A DNA stretch of 64,000 nucleotides from Aphelenchoides besseyi (taxonomy: Eukaryota; Nematoda; Chromadorea; Rhabditida; Aphelenchoididae), in the NCBI GenBank assembly GCA_024699855.1, contig JAMPIQ010000001.1, positions 2,046,001 through 2,110,000 of the forward strand, written 5' to 3'. The stretch's first letter is position 1; each line of letters starts with the position of its first letter. The position numbers and the translations under genes are program-made. Positions 13,709 to 24,344 of this stretch are shown here, one piece after another. The notes under the pieces are model-generated. The model was not told the origin of the DNA. It saw only the letters and a program-made list of their open reading frames with translations, and made no database searches.

Positions 13709-13915
13709 TTTTTAATGGCGTCAAGAGCAGCATTGGATCGAGCTTTGTCTTCTTCGCTCAGTACTTTGTTGCTGCTCACCGATTCTTGTCGTCGGTAGAG
13801 TGTGAAGGGTCTGGAACGGTTGCTGGCGTGTCGACTATCGACTGAAATCATTGGTAAGTGAGTGGTCGTTTCAGAAGCAATGCTTAGGCGTTCATTCGCT
13901 GTCTCTTCCAACTTT
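13709..13915 (-). CDS. Candidate upstream exon, possibly the PDE1 5' end
   Basis: A 69-codon open exon flanked by an acceptor (CATAG) and a donor (GTAGGT). It encodes a hydrophilic sequence ending EEDKARSNAALDAIKK. Splicing this donor to the acceptor just upstream of the PDE1 exon (near 12720) keeps the frame across an intron of about 1 kb, much longer than others here. This makes it a plausible distal PDE1 exon. There is no homology to prove it, and it could belong to a separate minus-strand gene. Confidence 0.35.
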
Positions 13916-14803
13916 CTATGTACAAATAGCTTGTTTAAAGCAGAAGCAAGTAGCTGATCAGCAAGCAGAAGAATTGAAAGAATCTTTGTGGCGTTTCTAG
14001 AGAAATGCGTAAATGTAAACCACAACGGCTGAGTGCATCGATGAACAACAAAGAACTTTTTCGAACTTAGAGACAACTTGTCACAAATGTCAACAAGCGA
14101 AAAGGGAGGGAGTTCTCGTGTTTGAGACGATGGGACAGTCTTAGGATTTCCGGTTGTTTCAAGCTGCACTGCAGGAGTCAACGCGAATTGTCGTGCTCAT
14201 TGACCGTTGCGGAATGCGAAGGAAATTCAGTAAAGGCGGAGCATCTTTCCGTTTCTACTCGTCTTTAACAGCCAAATTCGCGCACCACGTTCTTACCGTA
14301 AGTAACGAACTGGTCGGTAAAATGTTCGTCTTTTTTGCCTGATTTCCGGCTAATTTGTCGACGAAAAGATTTCCTCGAAGCACATGTGCTTCCCGAGAAA
14401 GGATGTTATCTCTTTAAGCGAATCGTCTTCACACAACGTCCTTTGTTTCCTCTCTAATTTGGCCATTTTACATCCTCATTAAAGAAATTTTATCATCAAA
14501 ATGATTGTGTTTATCGGGAATATGACAAATTTTGTTCACAGAATCTCCGTCGTTTTTGTTCGGCTGTTCGTGCAAAACGTTTGTTTAGAATTCGAATCGA
14601 TCAAAAACAAACTTCAAACGAAATTCCCACCAACATCGATTGTATTACCGTGTTTTCAGCAATCTTTTTGTTCCGTTATTCTTTTCTAACTGATAACGAC
14701 AATTCAATTCGACCTCTCGACTTTTCTTCGTCATTCCCCAAATTCAATTGAACACCCGATTAGATAAGGAGAGCAAGAATTGAGGGGATGACACGAAACT
14801 CAC

Positions 14804-14988
14804 CGTCCACAATGTACTCCTGATCGCAGAATGTGACTTGGAATCTGTTCTGACCATCAGATGCGGGATCTAAAACATTCTCGGTTAATCCCAAGCACAG
14901 TGTTTTCGACGGCCGAAGACAACTTACCGATTTGAATCTTCGGTGCGCCCGCCAACGGCTCTTCGACTTCGGACTTTTTCTCGGACAT
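14804..14988 (-). CDS. Possible first coding exons of an unidentified minus-strand transcript
   Basis: ATG at 14988 opens an acidic start (MSEKKSEVEEPLAGAPKIQI). After a small intron it continues to FQVTFCDQEYIVDG and a canonical donor GTGAGT at 14803. The next exon could not be placed in phase with certainty. It may be another 5' end of PDE1 or a separate gene. Function is not recognised. Confidence 0.3.
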
Positions 14989-15323
14989 ACGACGCTCCCG
15001 AGATCTGCGGGACGATCGTCGAATGCACAATAGGAAGGGGAAAATTTTGAACGCAACGTGAATTTCGATCACAACTGAGCGCCTAAAAGAGTTTTCATAA
15101 ACAGAAAACGGTCATGACAAGTTTTTAGCATAATAATCGAATTAGTCATTTGAACACGTTAACAAAAAAGTTTTTGTTTTGGAAGAAAACTTAAAAACGA
15201 CTGATTCTCAACTGCAAACTCACTTTTTATGTTCAATGCAAATCGAACCGTTGACAAAAGAGACGAACACCGTGTAGTTGAGTAGTCTTCCGATACGTTG
15301 ATTAGTCCGTCAATGAACATAAG

Positions 15324-16122
15324 ATGTCAGAAGATTGCGAAAACACGGTCAATGGGTTTCGCTTTTCGTCCAATGTTCGTGTTGAAATAAACGACCAAAA
15401 ACGCTTCAATACACGAGTCAATCCGCCGAATTCAACCACTGATTTGGACGTCCGTCAAGTGTTGCGGGTTTCAAATGAACATGAGCCTTCGGATTTAGAC
15501 CGGACGGAAATCAGAAAACGAGTCTCGTCGCCCAAACGGCGTTTCTCAATTTATGAACACATTGAACTTGTATGTGAAGAGCAACGACTGAAAGAATCAG
15601 TAGGCGTGATGAGCTGTAGGTCCCATGACGGCTGAAGTGGTTGTGGACATCAAATTTGGGCTTGCCATCTTCACCACGCCGACAAGCACCAATTGAACGC
15701 GAAAATATCACGAAACGTTCTGCCCTAATAGTTTTTGTTTGAAGAACAATTTAAAGCCAATGACTTTTTGATTGTTGTTACAAGAATTGAAATTACTGTG
15801 CACATTTGCTAAACAAATTTATGACCAGAAGGTACTCGTTTGTCACCTCGGAAGCCCCAAAGAACATTACTAAGACTCGAAAATTAACTAAAAGTTCGCA
15901 AATGGCGCGCGAGATTATTTGTCTTCTCAGCCGGCAACCAAGACGAAGTCCAAGAAGTCGTACGACTTTGCTCGAACAGCGTATCTTTCAACGGATGAAA
16001 TAGTCAGAAGTCGGATGCGTGGTGTATCATCAGAGCTCAAAGTGCAAACAAGCTTTGACTTGAAAAAATCCACAAAACAAACGAATGAGTTCGGGAAACG
16101 AGCTCTCTACTTTGTTTTTTAG
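15324..16122 (+). CDS. Unidentified hydrophilic protein, two or more exons
   Basis: A plus-strand frame from ATG 15324 encodes a charged protein (MSEDCENTVNGFRFSSNVRV, later RKRVSSPKRRFSIYEHIEL). A second coding-like stretch at 15915-16122 contains KTKSKKSYDFARTAYLS and SSELKVQTSFDLKKS. Splice sites between them (for example donor GTATGT at about 15571) are plausible but not unique. No known domain, signal peptide or membrane segment is visible. It could be one small gene or two fragments. Confidence 0.35.
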
Positions 16123-16233
16123 GTTAATTTGTTCGAATCAGCAAGTAAAATCGTAGGTTTTGTATCAATTTTGAGTTTACTGAATGCAAAAAATACGTTT
16201 ATTCTCGTTTACCCAAAAATCTTAAATACGAAA

Positions 16234-17532
16234 TCAAACGAAGTACTCGACGAATTCAGAGTTCGATTGTAGCTCGTTGGTTGTTTGGGAATAGAAATCC
16301 GAATCGGCGCTGAGGTGACCGTCTTTGGAAAAAACTGAACTCGAGGCGGATGAGCGATGAGTGGTTGGAGTTGAAAGTCTGATGTCGAAGCGATAGTATT
16401 TGGAACCATTTGGATCAGTGGGTTTGTTCGACTGTTTGTAGTGTTGGATTCCCGGATATCGTCGATCCAAACTGCGCATCGAGTTGAGAACAAAGTCGTA
16501 GAATGAACGAAAAACTGAGTCGAATAAAAACGCCGACTCTACAGTTTTCTCTTTTGAACTATCTGCGTAGAAGCTCATCATTTTTTCAAGGACAAATCTA
16601 AAAACGATCGTAAGAATACTATCAAAAAAGCCCGCTTACCGTGTACTTTCCAATTGTGCGTAAACTTCGTAGGCATCAGCAGAACACTCAACGTCGCGTA
16701 GAGCAAATTCTTTCGTTTTGGCGAAGTGACGTTTAAACGAATCGGTCCACAAATGAATCATCTCTTGAAGCGGATCTAAAGCAACGTCAATAGTGTTCAA
16801 AAAAGCGACTTATACCTTCAGTTCGACTACAACCTTGTGCTAACTTTTCGGAATCAACACTCGAACTGCAATAAGTTTCAATGGTCACACCGTCGGACCA
16901 GTTCATTTCGTTTCCAGTAGCCGGAATTGTAGAAGCGGAAGAAAGAAGGGCATCAAACGTGTAGCTTCCACTTTGATAGCGAAGTTTTCGAGCAAAGCGA
17001 CCAATTAGCTCACGGAACATTTTCGAAGTCGTTACAAAAGCTGTCAGACGAATGTGTCGACTAACCAAAGCAGAAAACAATTTTCACACAAACTGATTGT
17101 CATAAAAATCGGTCCCTAGTGTTGATTGGAAGGGCCACTTTAGGTAACCGGAGTGGCTTTCGCTCACCGGTATCGCTTTCCTTTAATCTTTTGCGTCGTC
17201 AGTTTGATTTGATTGGCGAATAAGCCACTGAAAACACTGCCAATTAAAACGTAACAAATGAAGGGGATGTTTTCGGCGTTCTTCAAACAAGAGCTTACCT
17301 TCGAACTGAATTCGAAAATGAGTTGGACGATGCAACAAAGAAGTATGGAATCTGACCACCGAAAAACGTTGCTCGTTAATTTTGTTTTGTTATGAACAGC
17401 TTTAGAAGTACACTTATCATCCATTTGAAATTTTGCAACTGAGGACTGCGAAACAAGCTCGACAACGATTAGTTTTCTGTTAGTGGATCGTGAACTCGTT
17501 TTGATCAGACGAAAACTCAAAGATCTTCGCAT
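16234..17532 (-). CDS. Unidentified membrane protein with soluble C-terminal domain
   Basis: Reading from about 17532 the chain has hydrophobic stretches (SDSILLCCIVQLIFEF and IPFICYVLIGSVFSGLFANQ). A long soluble part follows after an in-phase junction at about 17165/17066: KGKRYR joins RHIRLTAFVTTSKMFREL. Later exons carry DPLQEMIHLWTDSFKRHF (about 16770-16720), FVLEKMMSFYAD and LFDSVFRSFYDFVLNSM, with a stop at 16234. The aromatic, helix-rich C-terminal part looks conserved rather than random. I do not recognise the family. A splice choice near 17290-17235 would end the product early. The start is not fixed. Confidence 0.5.
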
Positions 17533-17944
17533 TCATTTGTTCAATAAACATTTCAATCAATTGAATATTGAGTTGCGTAATAAAGGGATTTCATTTTGAT
17601 GTGCAATTGGTTGTTAGATACGCCCCTCACACTTTGTACGATAATTGGCATCCAATCAACTTTGAGTTCATTACGAAACCAACTTGTCGGTCGATTCAAC
17701 AGTAGCCAGAAGGCACTGAGCCGAAACTTCCGCATGATGGCCAGCGCTGTGGGTCGCAACAATCAACGTGAGCTCTAAGGTCTCTTCGGCAATAACATTG
17801 CAGTCGTGTCCATAGGAGCTCGAAAACATTCCGATAATCTCACGCGAACAACTCTGCTGATCCAAAAGCAGAGAGAATCGGTCATTCCTCTAGTTTACTC
17901 TTCGTTGTTCGACGCGTTGATTCTTCGATTTATCATACGTCAAA

Positions 17945-18853
17945 GTGTTTAAAATACCAGACGAAATCGCGCTCAAAAAACAAATTTCAAACTTTCAAAT
18001 AAAAGTATATGGAGAAAATCATTTTTCGTTTGCTTATAGTCGTAATGGCCGATATATTTATCTATATCCTACGACCGTAAGAATGGAGCTAACTATTTTT
18101 GACACGGGCAAAAACCGAAATGTAAAAATCACGCACCTGATCAAAAACATCAATTTTTTAGGTATCTTCAGCCAAATGACAATTTTTCGGAAACTGTTCG
18201 TTTACGAGTTGGTCATCCATTTTTCATCGACGACTTTACAATCGTAGAGTTGTATAGGCCCGGGCATTCAATAACCTGTAATAATTTCAAGATTAAAGTC
18301 GACCTTAAAAAGCAAACGTACGAGGTCCAACCGTTGAGGCTAACAAGTGTAGCAACACCAGTTGGTCTTACTTTTGCTATTGCCACAGAGTCTGATCGGC
18401 TTTTTTTTGGGACAGAAACAGTGGAGCAAATTGATCGACTGTTCTGGTTAAACATGAAACCAGGGAGTTGAAACCCCTTCGATTCATCAGTTTGTCCTTC
18501 AAACGGGCTTCTTACAACAGAATATTCTACAAAAACCAGAAGCTATACCTGGTTTACCAATTTGAAAAGAAAATACGATGCTATGACTTGGCTTTGCATC
18601 TTCCGTGGTTGTCGACTTTTGAGGTTGCAGAAGTACCTGCACGTGAAGTCAAGATTAAGGGGGCTTTGCTACGCTAATTACAAAAACGAAAGCAACAATT
18701 TTTTCAGAAAGCTGATCATTGTTTATGTGCAGATAGTTCATCAAGACAAGAGGATACGGTCATTGTGTGTAACGTCAAACGCCGAAGTCTCCGAATTTTG
18801 GATTTCAACGCCTGTCGCTTCTAGTGCTTCAAATTACCTTCATCCGACTTATT
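17945..18853 (+). CDS. Unidentified protein, possibly beta-propeller-like; frame uncertain, maybe degenerate
   Basis: Three overlapping plus-strand stretches look like one protein in changing frames. The first has SFAYSRNGRYIYLYP and LTIFDTGKNRNVKI. The second has FFIDDFTIVELYRPG and GLTFAIATESDRLFFGTE. The third has NQKLYLVYQFEKKIRCYDLA, and a weaker continuation reaches about 18830. The alternating 'read a value, show a value' strands resemble WD or kelch-type blades, but no defining motif is present. Changes of frame are not all explained by good introns, so it may be partly decayed. It lies at the edge of the repeat island. Confidence 0.35.
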
Positions 18854-18859
18854 GAGTTC

Positions 18860-19344
18860 AAACGCTTGTTGGCATTTCAGGTCATTTTTTGTGTTTGGCG
18901 GCAACTTCTTGACTATTCACTCAGAAACAGGACATTGTTGCGGAAATTCTGAGAAACAAATTGAGTTAAAAACAACTTGTTTTGGAATACCGTAAGAATT
19001 GACGTTCTAAATGTCTCACAGAATTTGTTTAGAAGACCGCAGAGTTTGTTCGATTTGACGTGGTCCCATCGAAGTCGTAATTTTCAAGCTCTAGACTCCA
19101 TGAAACGACTGCTTTGAACATTCTAATATCCCTCAAGCTTCAATGAACTTTTTGTTGTATTGCAGTGTGCGTAAAATAAAACGAGTCAATAAGCTTTCAA
19201 AACTGAAGATGAAATAGAAAGCAACCATCACAGTCAATCCAATCGACCATCAAGTCCAAGATGTAAAGCAACTTGACCGCTTCTCCTAACACGCCTGACC
19301 AAGAAGCACTCGCAAATTCATCTGTGAGTCCCTTCTTTTTACTA
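18860..19344. other. Non-coding stretch before the foldback element
   Basis: About 480 bases with no convincing exon, RNA gene or repeat. Confidence 0.3.
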
Positions 19345-19637
19345 GGAGAGGTCCTGAGTGGTCCCCCGCTACTTTTGGCTGAATTATAGATCAATCAACG
19401 CGGAATTTTACGCTGATTCTGAATATACCAATCTTTTTTGCCCAGTCGCAGAATTGGCCGAGTTATTGGCCAAAGACAATAAAGTTGCTAAAATCGTAGT
19501 ATCGATTATGCTAATTATCGTAGTGAAGTTCGCTTATTCTTATCTCACTTCATTACGGAGATATTGGCCGTCTTATTTGGCCAACATTCGTTCCGGGTTA
19601 TGGTCCGCTAATCTTCCCTCGGAAGTGTGAGCTGCAG

Positions 19638-19695
19638 TAGTCGAGTGAGTAAGTGATGGGCTTGCAAACACTTTTGGAGGTTGCAGGTTCAATTC
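19638..19695 (+). promoter_or_regulatory. tRNA-type Pol III promoter (A and B boxes), left arm
   Basis: TAGTCGAGTGAG at 19638 resembles the A box (TRGCNNAGYNGG). GGTTCAATTC at 19686-19695 fits the B-box consensus GGTTCRANYC at every position, and the spacing is tRNA-like. The first run of four or more Ts downstream on this strand is TTTTTT at about 19789-19795, a possible Pol III terminator. The intact cloverleaf is not evident, so this is tRNA-derived rather than a tRNA gene. Confidence 0.6.
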
Positions 19696-19847
19696 TCTTG
19701 TTGTCGAATGCAAGCTGCTGTCTTGTATGCACAAAGCAAAAAAGGAAAAGAGTGAATGGTAGGTGACTACGAGAGATCCAACCGACTTTTTTCTCACTTT
19801 TTGCAGTCGTTTTGGTACAACGCAGCACTTGAAAGCGACGATCGAAA

Positions 19848-19905
19848 GTGTCGAACTCGCAACCTCCAAAAGAGTTTGCAAGCCCATCACTTACTCACTC
19901 GACTA
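19848..19905 (-). promoter_or_regulatory. tRNA-type Pol III promoter (A and B boxes), right arm
   Basis: The mirror copy of the left-arm promoter, reading leftwards. The A box lies at about 19905-19890 with the same sequence. The B-box-like AGTTCGACAC lies at about 19858-19848 and has two departures from consensus. The first T4 on this strand is at about 19749-19746, followed by T6 at 19743-19738, again inside the spacer. Confidence 0.5.
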
Positions 19906-20280
19906 CTGCAGCTCACACTTCCGAGGGAAGGTTAGCGGACCATAACCCGGAACGAATGTTGGCCAAATAAGACGGCCAATATCTCCGTAATGAAGTGAGA
20001 TAAGAATAAGCGAACTTCACTACGATAATCAGCATAATCGATACTACGATTTTGGCAATTTTAGTGTCTTTGGCCAATAACTCGGCCAATTCTGCAACTG
20101 GGCAAAAAAGATTGGTATATTCAGAATCCGCGTCGATTGATTTATAATTCAGCCAAAAGTAGCGGAGACCACTCAGGACCTTTCCTTGTTAGTCAAATAG
20201 GCATGTCAATCAATTGAATAACAATTTATTCTCGTAAATCAAAACGGCTAAGAAGTTTGCTGCAAATTTGCAGCAGATTT

Positions 20281-20757
20281 AAGGATCTGACGTTTTGTTC
20301 CCCTTTCACGTTGACGTCGGGCTTCGAAATCGAGAATCTGTTCTTCGGCGTGCAGTTCGTCTTCCAAGTTCTGTAAATGGTTGCGGTATTCGTGAAACAG
20401 ATTTTATTTGAAGTTGACCAGCTGTTTGGTCAAAATGAACTTTCGTTTGAAGTACGGAGTTGCTTGAGACCACGAGTCCTAGATTCTCTTGTAGCCGTAA
20501 AGTTCCCAACGTTCATGCCATGGCGGTAGTCGCACTTTGACTTTTGTTTCGTTGATCGGCACCGGAGAACCACTCGGATGAGAAATAGTTTCCAAGTTGA
20601 AGTCGAAGGTACGGAATCCTGGATACACGTCTTGTAAGTACGACAAATCGGTGTCCAGTCGTTTCTCCAATTTGATTGTCTCGATTTTAAGGATCGTCAG
20701 ATTGTAGAGTTCGTACATGACTTCAACACTTAAAACCAAATGCTCAAACAAACTCAA
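20281..20757 (-). pseudogene. Broken gene for an unidentified coiled-coil protein
   Basis: One continuous minus-strand frame reads as a coherent protein: IKLEKRLDTDLSYLQDVYPG, GSPVPINETKVKVRLPPWHE, then a coiled-coil-like end (NLEDELHAEEQILDFEARRQ). It is interrupted by TAG at 20479-20481 and TAA at 20404-20406. Sense continues in the same frame on both sides of each stop, so these look like point lesions rather than introns. I do not recognise the parent gene. The upstream part is missing beyond about 20757. Confidence 0.55.
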
Positions 20758-20786
20758 GAGCTACGAACAAACTCAATCCGTTGATG

Positions 20787-21282
20787 TTGGTGTGTGAGAA
20801 TTTGCGTCGAAAAGCTTTGCAAATTCAAGTAATTTTGCAAAAAGCAGGAATCTCACCGACTGGACCATTGGACAAATGTAAACTGAATTTGTTGGATGTC
20901 AAAGGACTGCAGCTGATACTGCAGGGTTCGGTTAGTCCGACGGTTAATGCAACAGTTTTGGTTGCTTGGTCGAATCGTGACCTTTTTCGAACTCATTTCA
21001 GGCTTATGCTGAGGCATTTACAACAGAAACACAACGAGCCAAATATGGAGCCGAAAGATTGGACAAATTGAAAGATGCTTTTCGGTTCGTTGATCCAGAT
21101 ATTACAAGATCAGTGGAGTATTTCAGAGTGTTCATGGCTTAACTGGCTTGTGTGTTTGGTTGACGGTCAATGAAGCGATCATTAATCAAGATAAGACCGA
21201 ATATCAACTGATGCTCAAGAATTCATTCTCTGGATTGTTGGAACGCCTGAGTACATTCTTTGATGGCGAAATAGTCAGATAG
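20787..21282 (+). pseudogene. Fragment of an unidentified gene with spliced-looking exons and one frame break
   Basis: The first stretch contains LQIQVILQKAGISPTGPLDK and DVKGLQLILQGS. A donor (GTTAGT) at 20938 and acceptor (TTTCAG) at about 21001 join it in phase to AYAEAFTTETQRAKYGAERL and FRFVDPDITRSVEYFR. The sense then shifts frame to GLTGLCVWLTVNEAIINQD and SGLLERLSTFFDGEIV. The last change fits a one-base indel better than an intron. No family is recognised. It is close to, and divergent from, the broken coiled-coil gene. Confidence 0.4.
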
Positions 21283-21289
21283 ATTGAAA

Positions 21290-22690
21290 AGAATAAGCGA
21301 CTCGTATTGTTTTGTTTAGATGTTTCCCGAGCAAGACTTGCTTCCGACACCAAACAGTTCGGTCACTTCCGCGGGACTGCCATCAACTTTCTGGATTACC
21401 GCCAATTCACGTAACTCGACAGTAGTATGTGGTGCCAGAAGAGTCACAAAATCAATAAAAATCCCATAAATCATTCTGCGCTTAAACCTGTCACTTTTTG
21501 CTTATATCCATCAAAAATCGTCAGTTATAGCCCTATATAAGGATTTTTGTACAAAAAATACAGTAACCGTACAAAAGTAACTTCCCGATCTCGCGGAGAA
21601 GTCATTTATTATCACTATCGAGGAGGGACCACCTGTCAAAAACGACTTCACGACCGAGCGCCACACCAACAAGACAGCAAACCGTGAAAATTTGTTATCG
21701 AACATTTTTTTGTTCAAATGTTCATTCTTGCAATCAACAATCATTTACAACTGAATGAAATGTAACGATATCAAAAGCTATAATCAAAATTGTGATCACA
21801 AGTTTAAGTGATTTCCGATCATGCTAATTTGTGATAGTTCGATAAAGAGTGGTCGTATGTTGATATAGTTGATGCCTACGAGATTCTACCAATGTGTTCA
21901 ACAGTCTCCAAACCGAAAATGAAGACATAAAATTTGCCGGTTGTCTTCGTGACTCTAAGTCGAAGATTGAAAGTACAAAAGAAAATGATTTTAAAGGTTT
22001 ATTTACGACGAAAGCAATTGAGTAACTGAAAGTCTTTAATCTCCTCGCCAAACAGTGAAAATCTCAAAATCACTACGCTTGTCGATAGTCGGCATAATGT
22101 TTTATTTGGGACCAAAATTCGACCTTAGGAGTAGTGATCAAACTCGCACCAATAGAATCGCATAACACAGCCTTGATATTCAAAAAATGAATTCGAAGGA
22201 CCTGAAAATTTGTTAATGTCGTGAACATTATTACTCACTTTGGATTGTGTTGGCCTCTAGCGAAAATCATGAGAAGGGTTGCTTCGATTATTTGACCAAC
22301 TAACTTGTTGAATACGCCAGCGCGCCGACTAACGAAACTCGATTGTAAGTTGTCACATCTTCTATCTTCATTTCCGTTACAATAATCCCAATTGCAGGAC
22401 TACCGGTAACATGAAGTATTGCTTCGAAAGATCAACCTATACAGGCAAACTCGAACAGCAAAATTGGATTCTCATTAAAAAGCCTCAATTCTGACCACTC
22501 GTTCAAATTGCTTGCCAGATGGAAGACCGAAATGGGCCACTATAAAAAGCACCACCGGAAAGACTCCTACAGAATTCCCGAGCTCCCACTTCAAAGTCCA
22601 TTTCAACCCAGTTCCGTTCATCGTCTGTTGTAAAGTTCCCTAATAAATCCCGTGCAACGTAACAGTTACAAATGCCGGTAAGTCAAATTT
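21290..22690. other. Non-coding stretch in the repeat island
   Basis: About 1.4 kb in which I find no gene, RNA or clear repeat. It contains only short unrelated open frames. Confidence 0.3.
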
Positions 22691-22695
22691 GACAA

Positions 22696-22947
22696 TTGGG
22701 ACTTTGGGATCTAGAAATGTTCATGACAATTAATCCTACACTTTTCAGACATCTGGACGCTATACTCGACTGCGACAAACAAAATTTGTCAACGCTCATG
22801 AATGGATCTATGGGACCACCATGTACGGCCTTTTGTGCTCTTCGTGTTGTCGCAAAATCCACTCCCGAAGTTTGGACTTACACCGCAAAACAGTGTCGTG
22901 ACTTGTTCGAGATGTTCACTTGTGCTTCTAATCTAACCACCAAGTGA
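22696..22947 (+). CDS. Short cysteine-containing ORF, unidentified
   Basis: An 83-codon frame with five cysteines in an ordered pattern (LDAILDCDKQ, PPCTAFCALR, KQCRDLFEMFTCAS), suggestive of a small disulphide-bonded secreted domain. No signal peptide is encoded from this ATG. A donor-like GTAAGT precedes it near 22680, so an upstream exon may supply one. Function is unknown. Confidence 0.3.
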   Translation: MGLWDLEMFMTINPTLFRHLDAILDCDKQNLSTLMNGSMGPPCTAFCALRVVAKSTPEVWTYTAKQCRDLFEMFTCASNLTTK

Positions 22948-23182
22948 ATGCTAAACAATTTTTCGATGTTGAATTGCAAGTCAAAAAGAATAAACTTGTT
23001 CTTGAGTTTTGTCTCAACAAACGAGTTGTTCAACGTTTGGTTCGTTGATGGGAAAATCACCGTTATAGCGTTCTGTTCGTTTGAATTCGTCGGCTTGGCG
23101 CCGCGGCTTCCGCAATTTTCAATTTTACGTTGGGCGTTTGTTTACGTCTGAATTTTCTTATTTTTGTTCAATTTCCGTTCCA

Positions 23183-24141
23183 ATGCCACCGAAACGTGTC
23201 GCTACTGCTGGACCGGCCGGACGAGCGCCGACGAAGAGTAAACTGTGCGTCGAGATTCCAAGCAAGTTCGAGATCGACGGGAATCCGACGTTGATTGTTG
23301 GCAAATAGATCGGCAATGGCGGATTTGCTCGTGTATGCGGGTGAAATCAAGGTACGTTCTTCATTGCTTGTCGTCTTTTAATTCGTCTTGTTTAGAACCT
23401 CAAAAAACCGTGTGCCATCAAAGTCGGACCGTCGGCGAACGGATGTTTGTACGTTGAGCAAAAACTCTTCCAAAGCATTTTGACCGAAAAAGCACTCGAG
23501 GCTTACAAATTGAAGAACAGTGAGTTTATCAGTCTTGTGATTGTTTTTACTCTCGGTTTAGAGTTGAAATGGTTGGGTCTTTCGCATTGCGTTCGATTTG
23601 GTGTCTTCACGTTCAAAGCACAAGAATTGCGATTCATCTCCATGCCGCTCTACAATTCTTCGCTTCAAGCGTACATCGATGCTCGTCCGGGCAAAGTGCT
23701 CACTTACGCCGAAGTCCAAAAGTTTCTCTTCATTATTATCGATGCGTACGAGTATTTGTATTTAGAGGTGACGTTCGGATTGCTTTTAACTGATTGTTTG
23801 GATGTTTCAGAATGTTGTACATGCCGATCTGAAGGCTGAAAACCTGATGTTTCCATTGAACGACAAGAACAATCTCCAGAAATTGACTTTGATCGATTTT
23901 GGGATTGCGCAGCGAATGGCCAACAAGATGGTTGAGCAGCCGAAACCAAAACAAGGTAAGTCGACGAGTTTTCATTTAGTTCTCATTGTTCTTTCCAGCA
24001 CACAACGGAACCGCGTATTACACGTCTACGGATGCACATCGTGGGTGTTCGGCGACGTTTCGCGGTGACTACGAGATTCTCAGACACAATCTTCTCACTT
24101 GGTTCGCTGGAATAAACAAGTTGCCGTGGGAAGTGAGTTGA
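23183..24141 (+). pseudogene. VRK-type (vaccinia-related kinase family) protein kinase pseudogene
   Basis: Exons and small introns of a cellular VRK-family Ser/Thr kinase are recognisable. There is a basic start from ATG 23183, a glycine loop (IGNGGFAR), the strand carrying the ATP-binding lysine (KKPCAIKVGPS), the catalytic loop (NVVHADLKAENLM), the metal-binding LIDFGIAQRM, the activation segment (HNGTAYYTSTDAH), then GDYEIL and KLPWE. An in-frame TAG sits at 23306-23308, immediately before the glycine loop. About one base is missing just after it, where the frame should give VYAGEIK. The gene also stops at the donor after LPWE, losing the C-terminal lobe. Two or three independent lesions make an inactive copy likely. 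Confidence 0.75.
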
Positions 24142-24344
24142 CCACCAACGGAAAAAAACACCGTTGGACGACTTCCAATCTTTTTTTTGTGTTTACAATA
24201 AAAATAAACAATTTTCTGAACAAGAGGTTTCTCAATCATTGCGGTTTGGAAGACGAATGAACATGTTTTAACGAAACAATTTATCAAGAGGAACAAACTC
24301 TTTTACAACAGCATTTGTGAAAACAAACAGAACAGATGAATGTC

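Larger units (their letters stand above)
19345..20186. mobile_element. Foldback element with ~340-bp inverted arms and inward-facing tRNA-like promoters
   Basis: The left arm (about 19345-19690) is repeated in reverse complement as the right arm (about 19853-20186). Shared blocks include GGTCCTGAGTGGTC, CTACTTTTGGCTGAATTATA, GATTCTGAATATACCAATC and the long run from TTGGCCGAGTTATTGG to CTTCCCTCGGAAGTGTGAGC. The left arm carries about 12 extra bases near 19404. Each arm ends at the central spacer with a tRNA-like segment containing A- and B-box sequences. The spacer is about 160 bp. No transposase is inside. It could be a foldback/MITE or two SINE-like units in inverted orientation. Target-site duplications were not established. 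Confidence 0.8.

Noticed and set aside
19358..19630. A 90-codon open frame with a hydrophobic stretch
   Set aside because: It lies wholly in the left arm of the foldback element, and the right arm does not keep the frame. It is most likely incidental.
19638..19700. A functional tRNA gene
   Set aside because: A and B boxes are present, but I could not form a full acceptor stem and anticodon arm, and the same sequence lies in an inverted repeat. tRNA-derived repeat is the better call.
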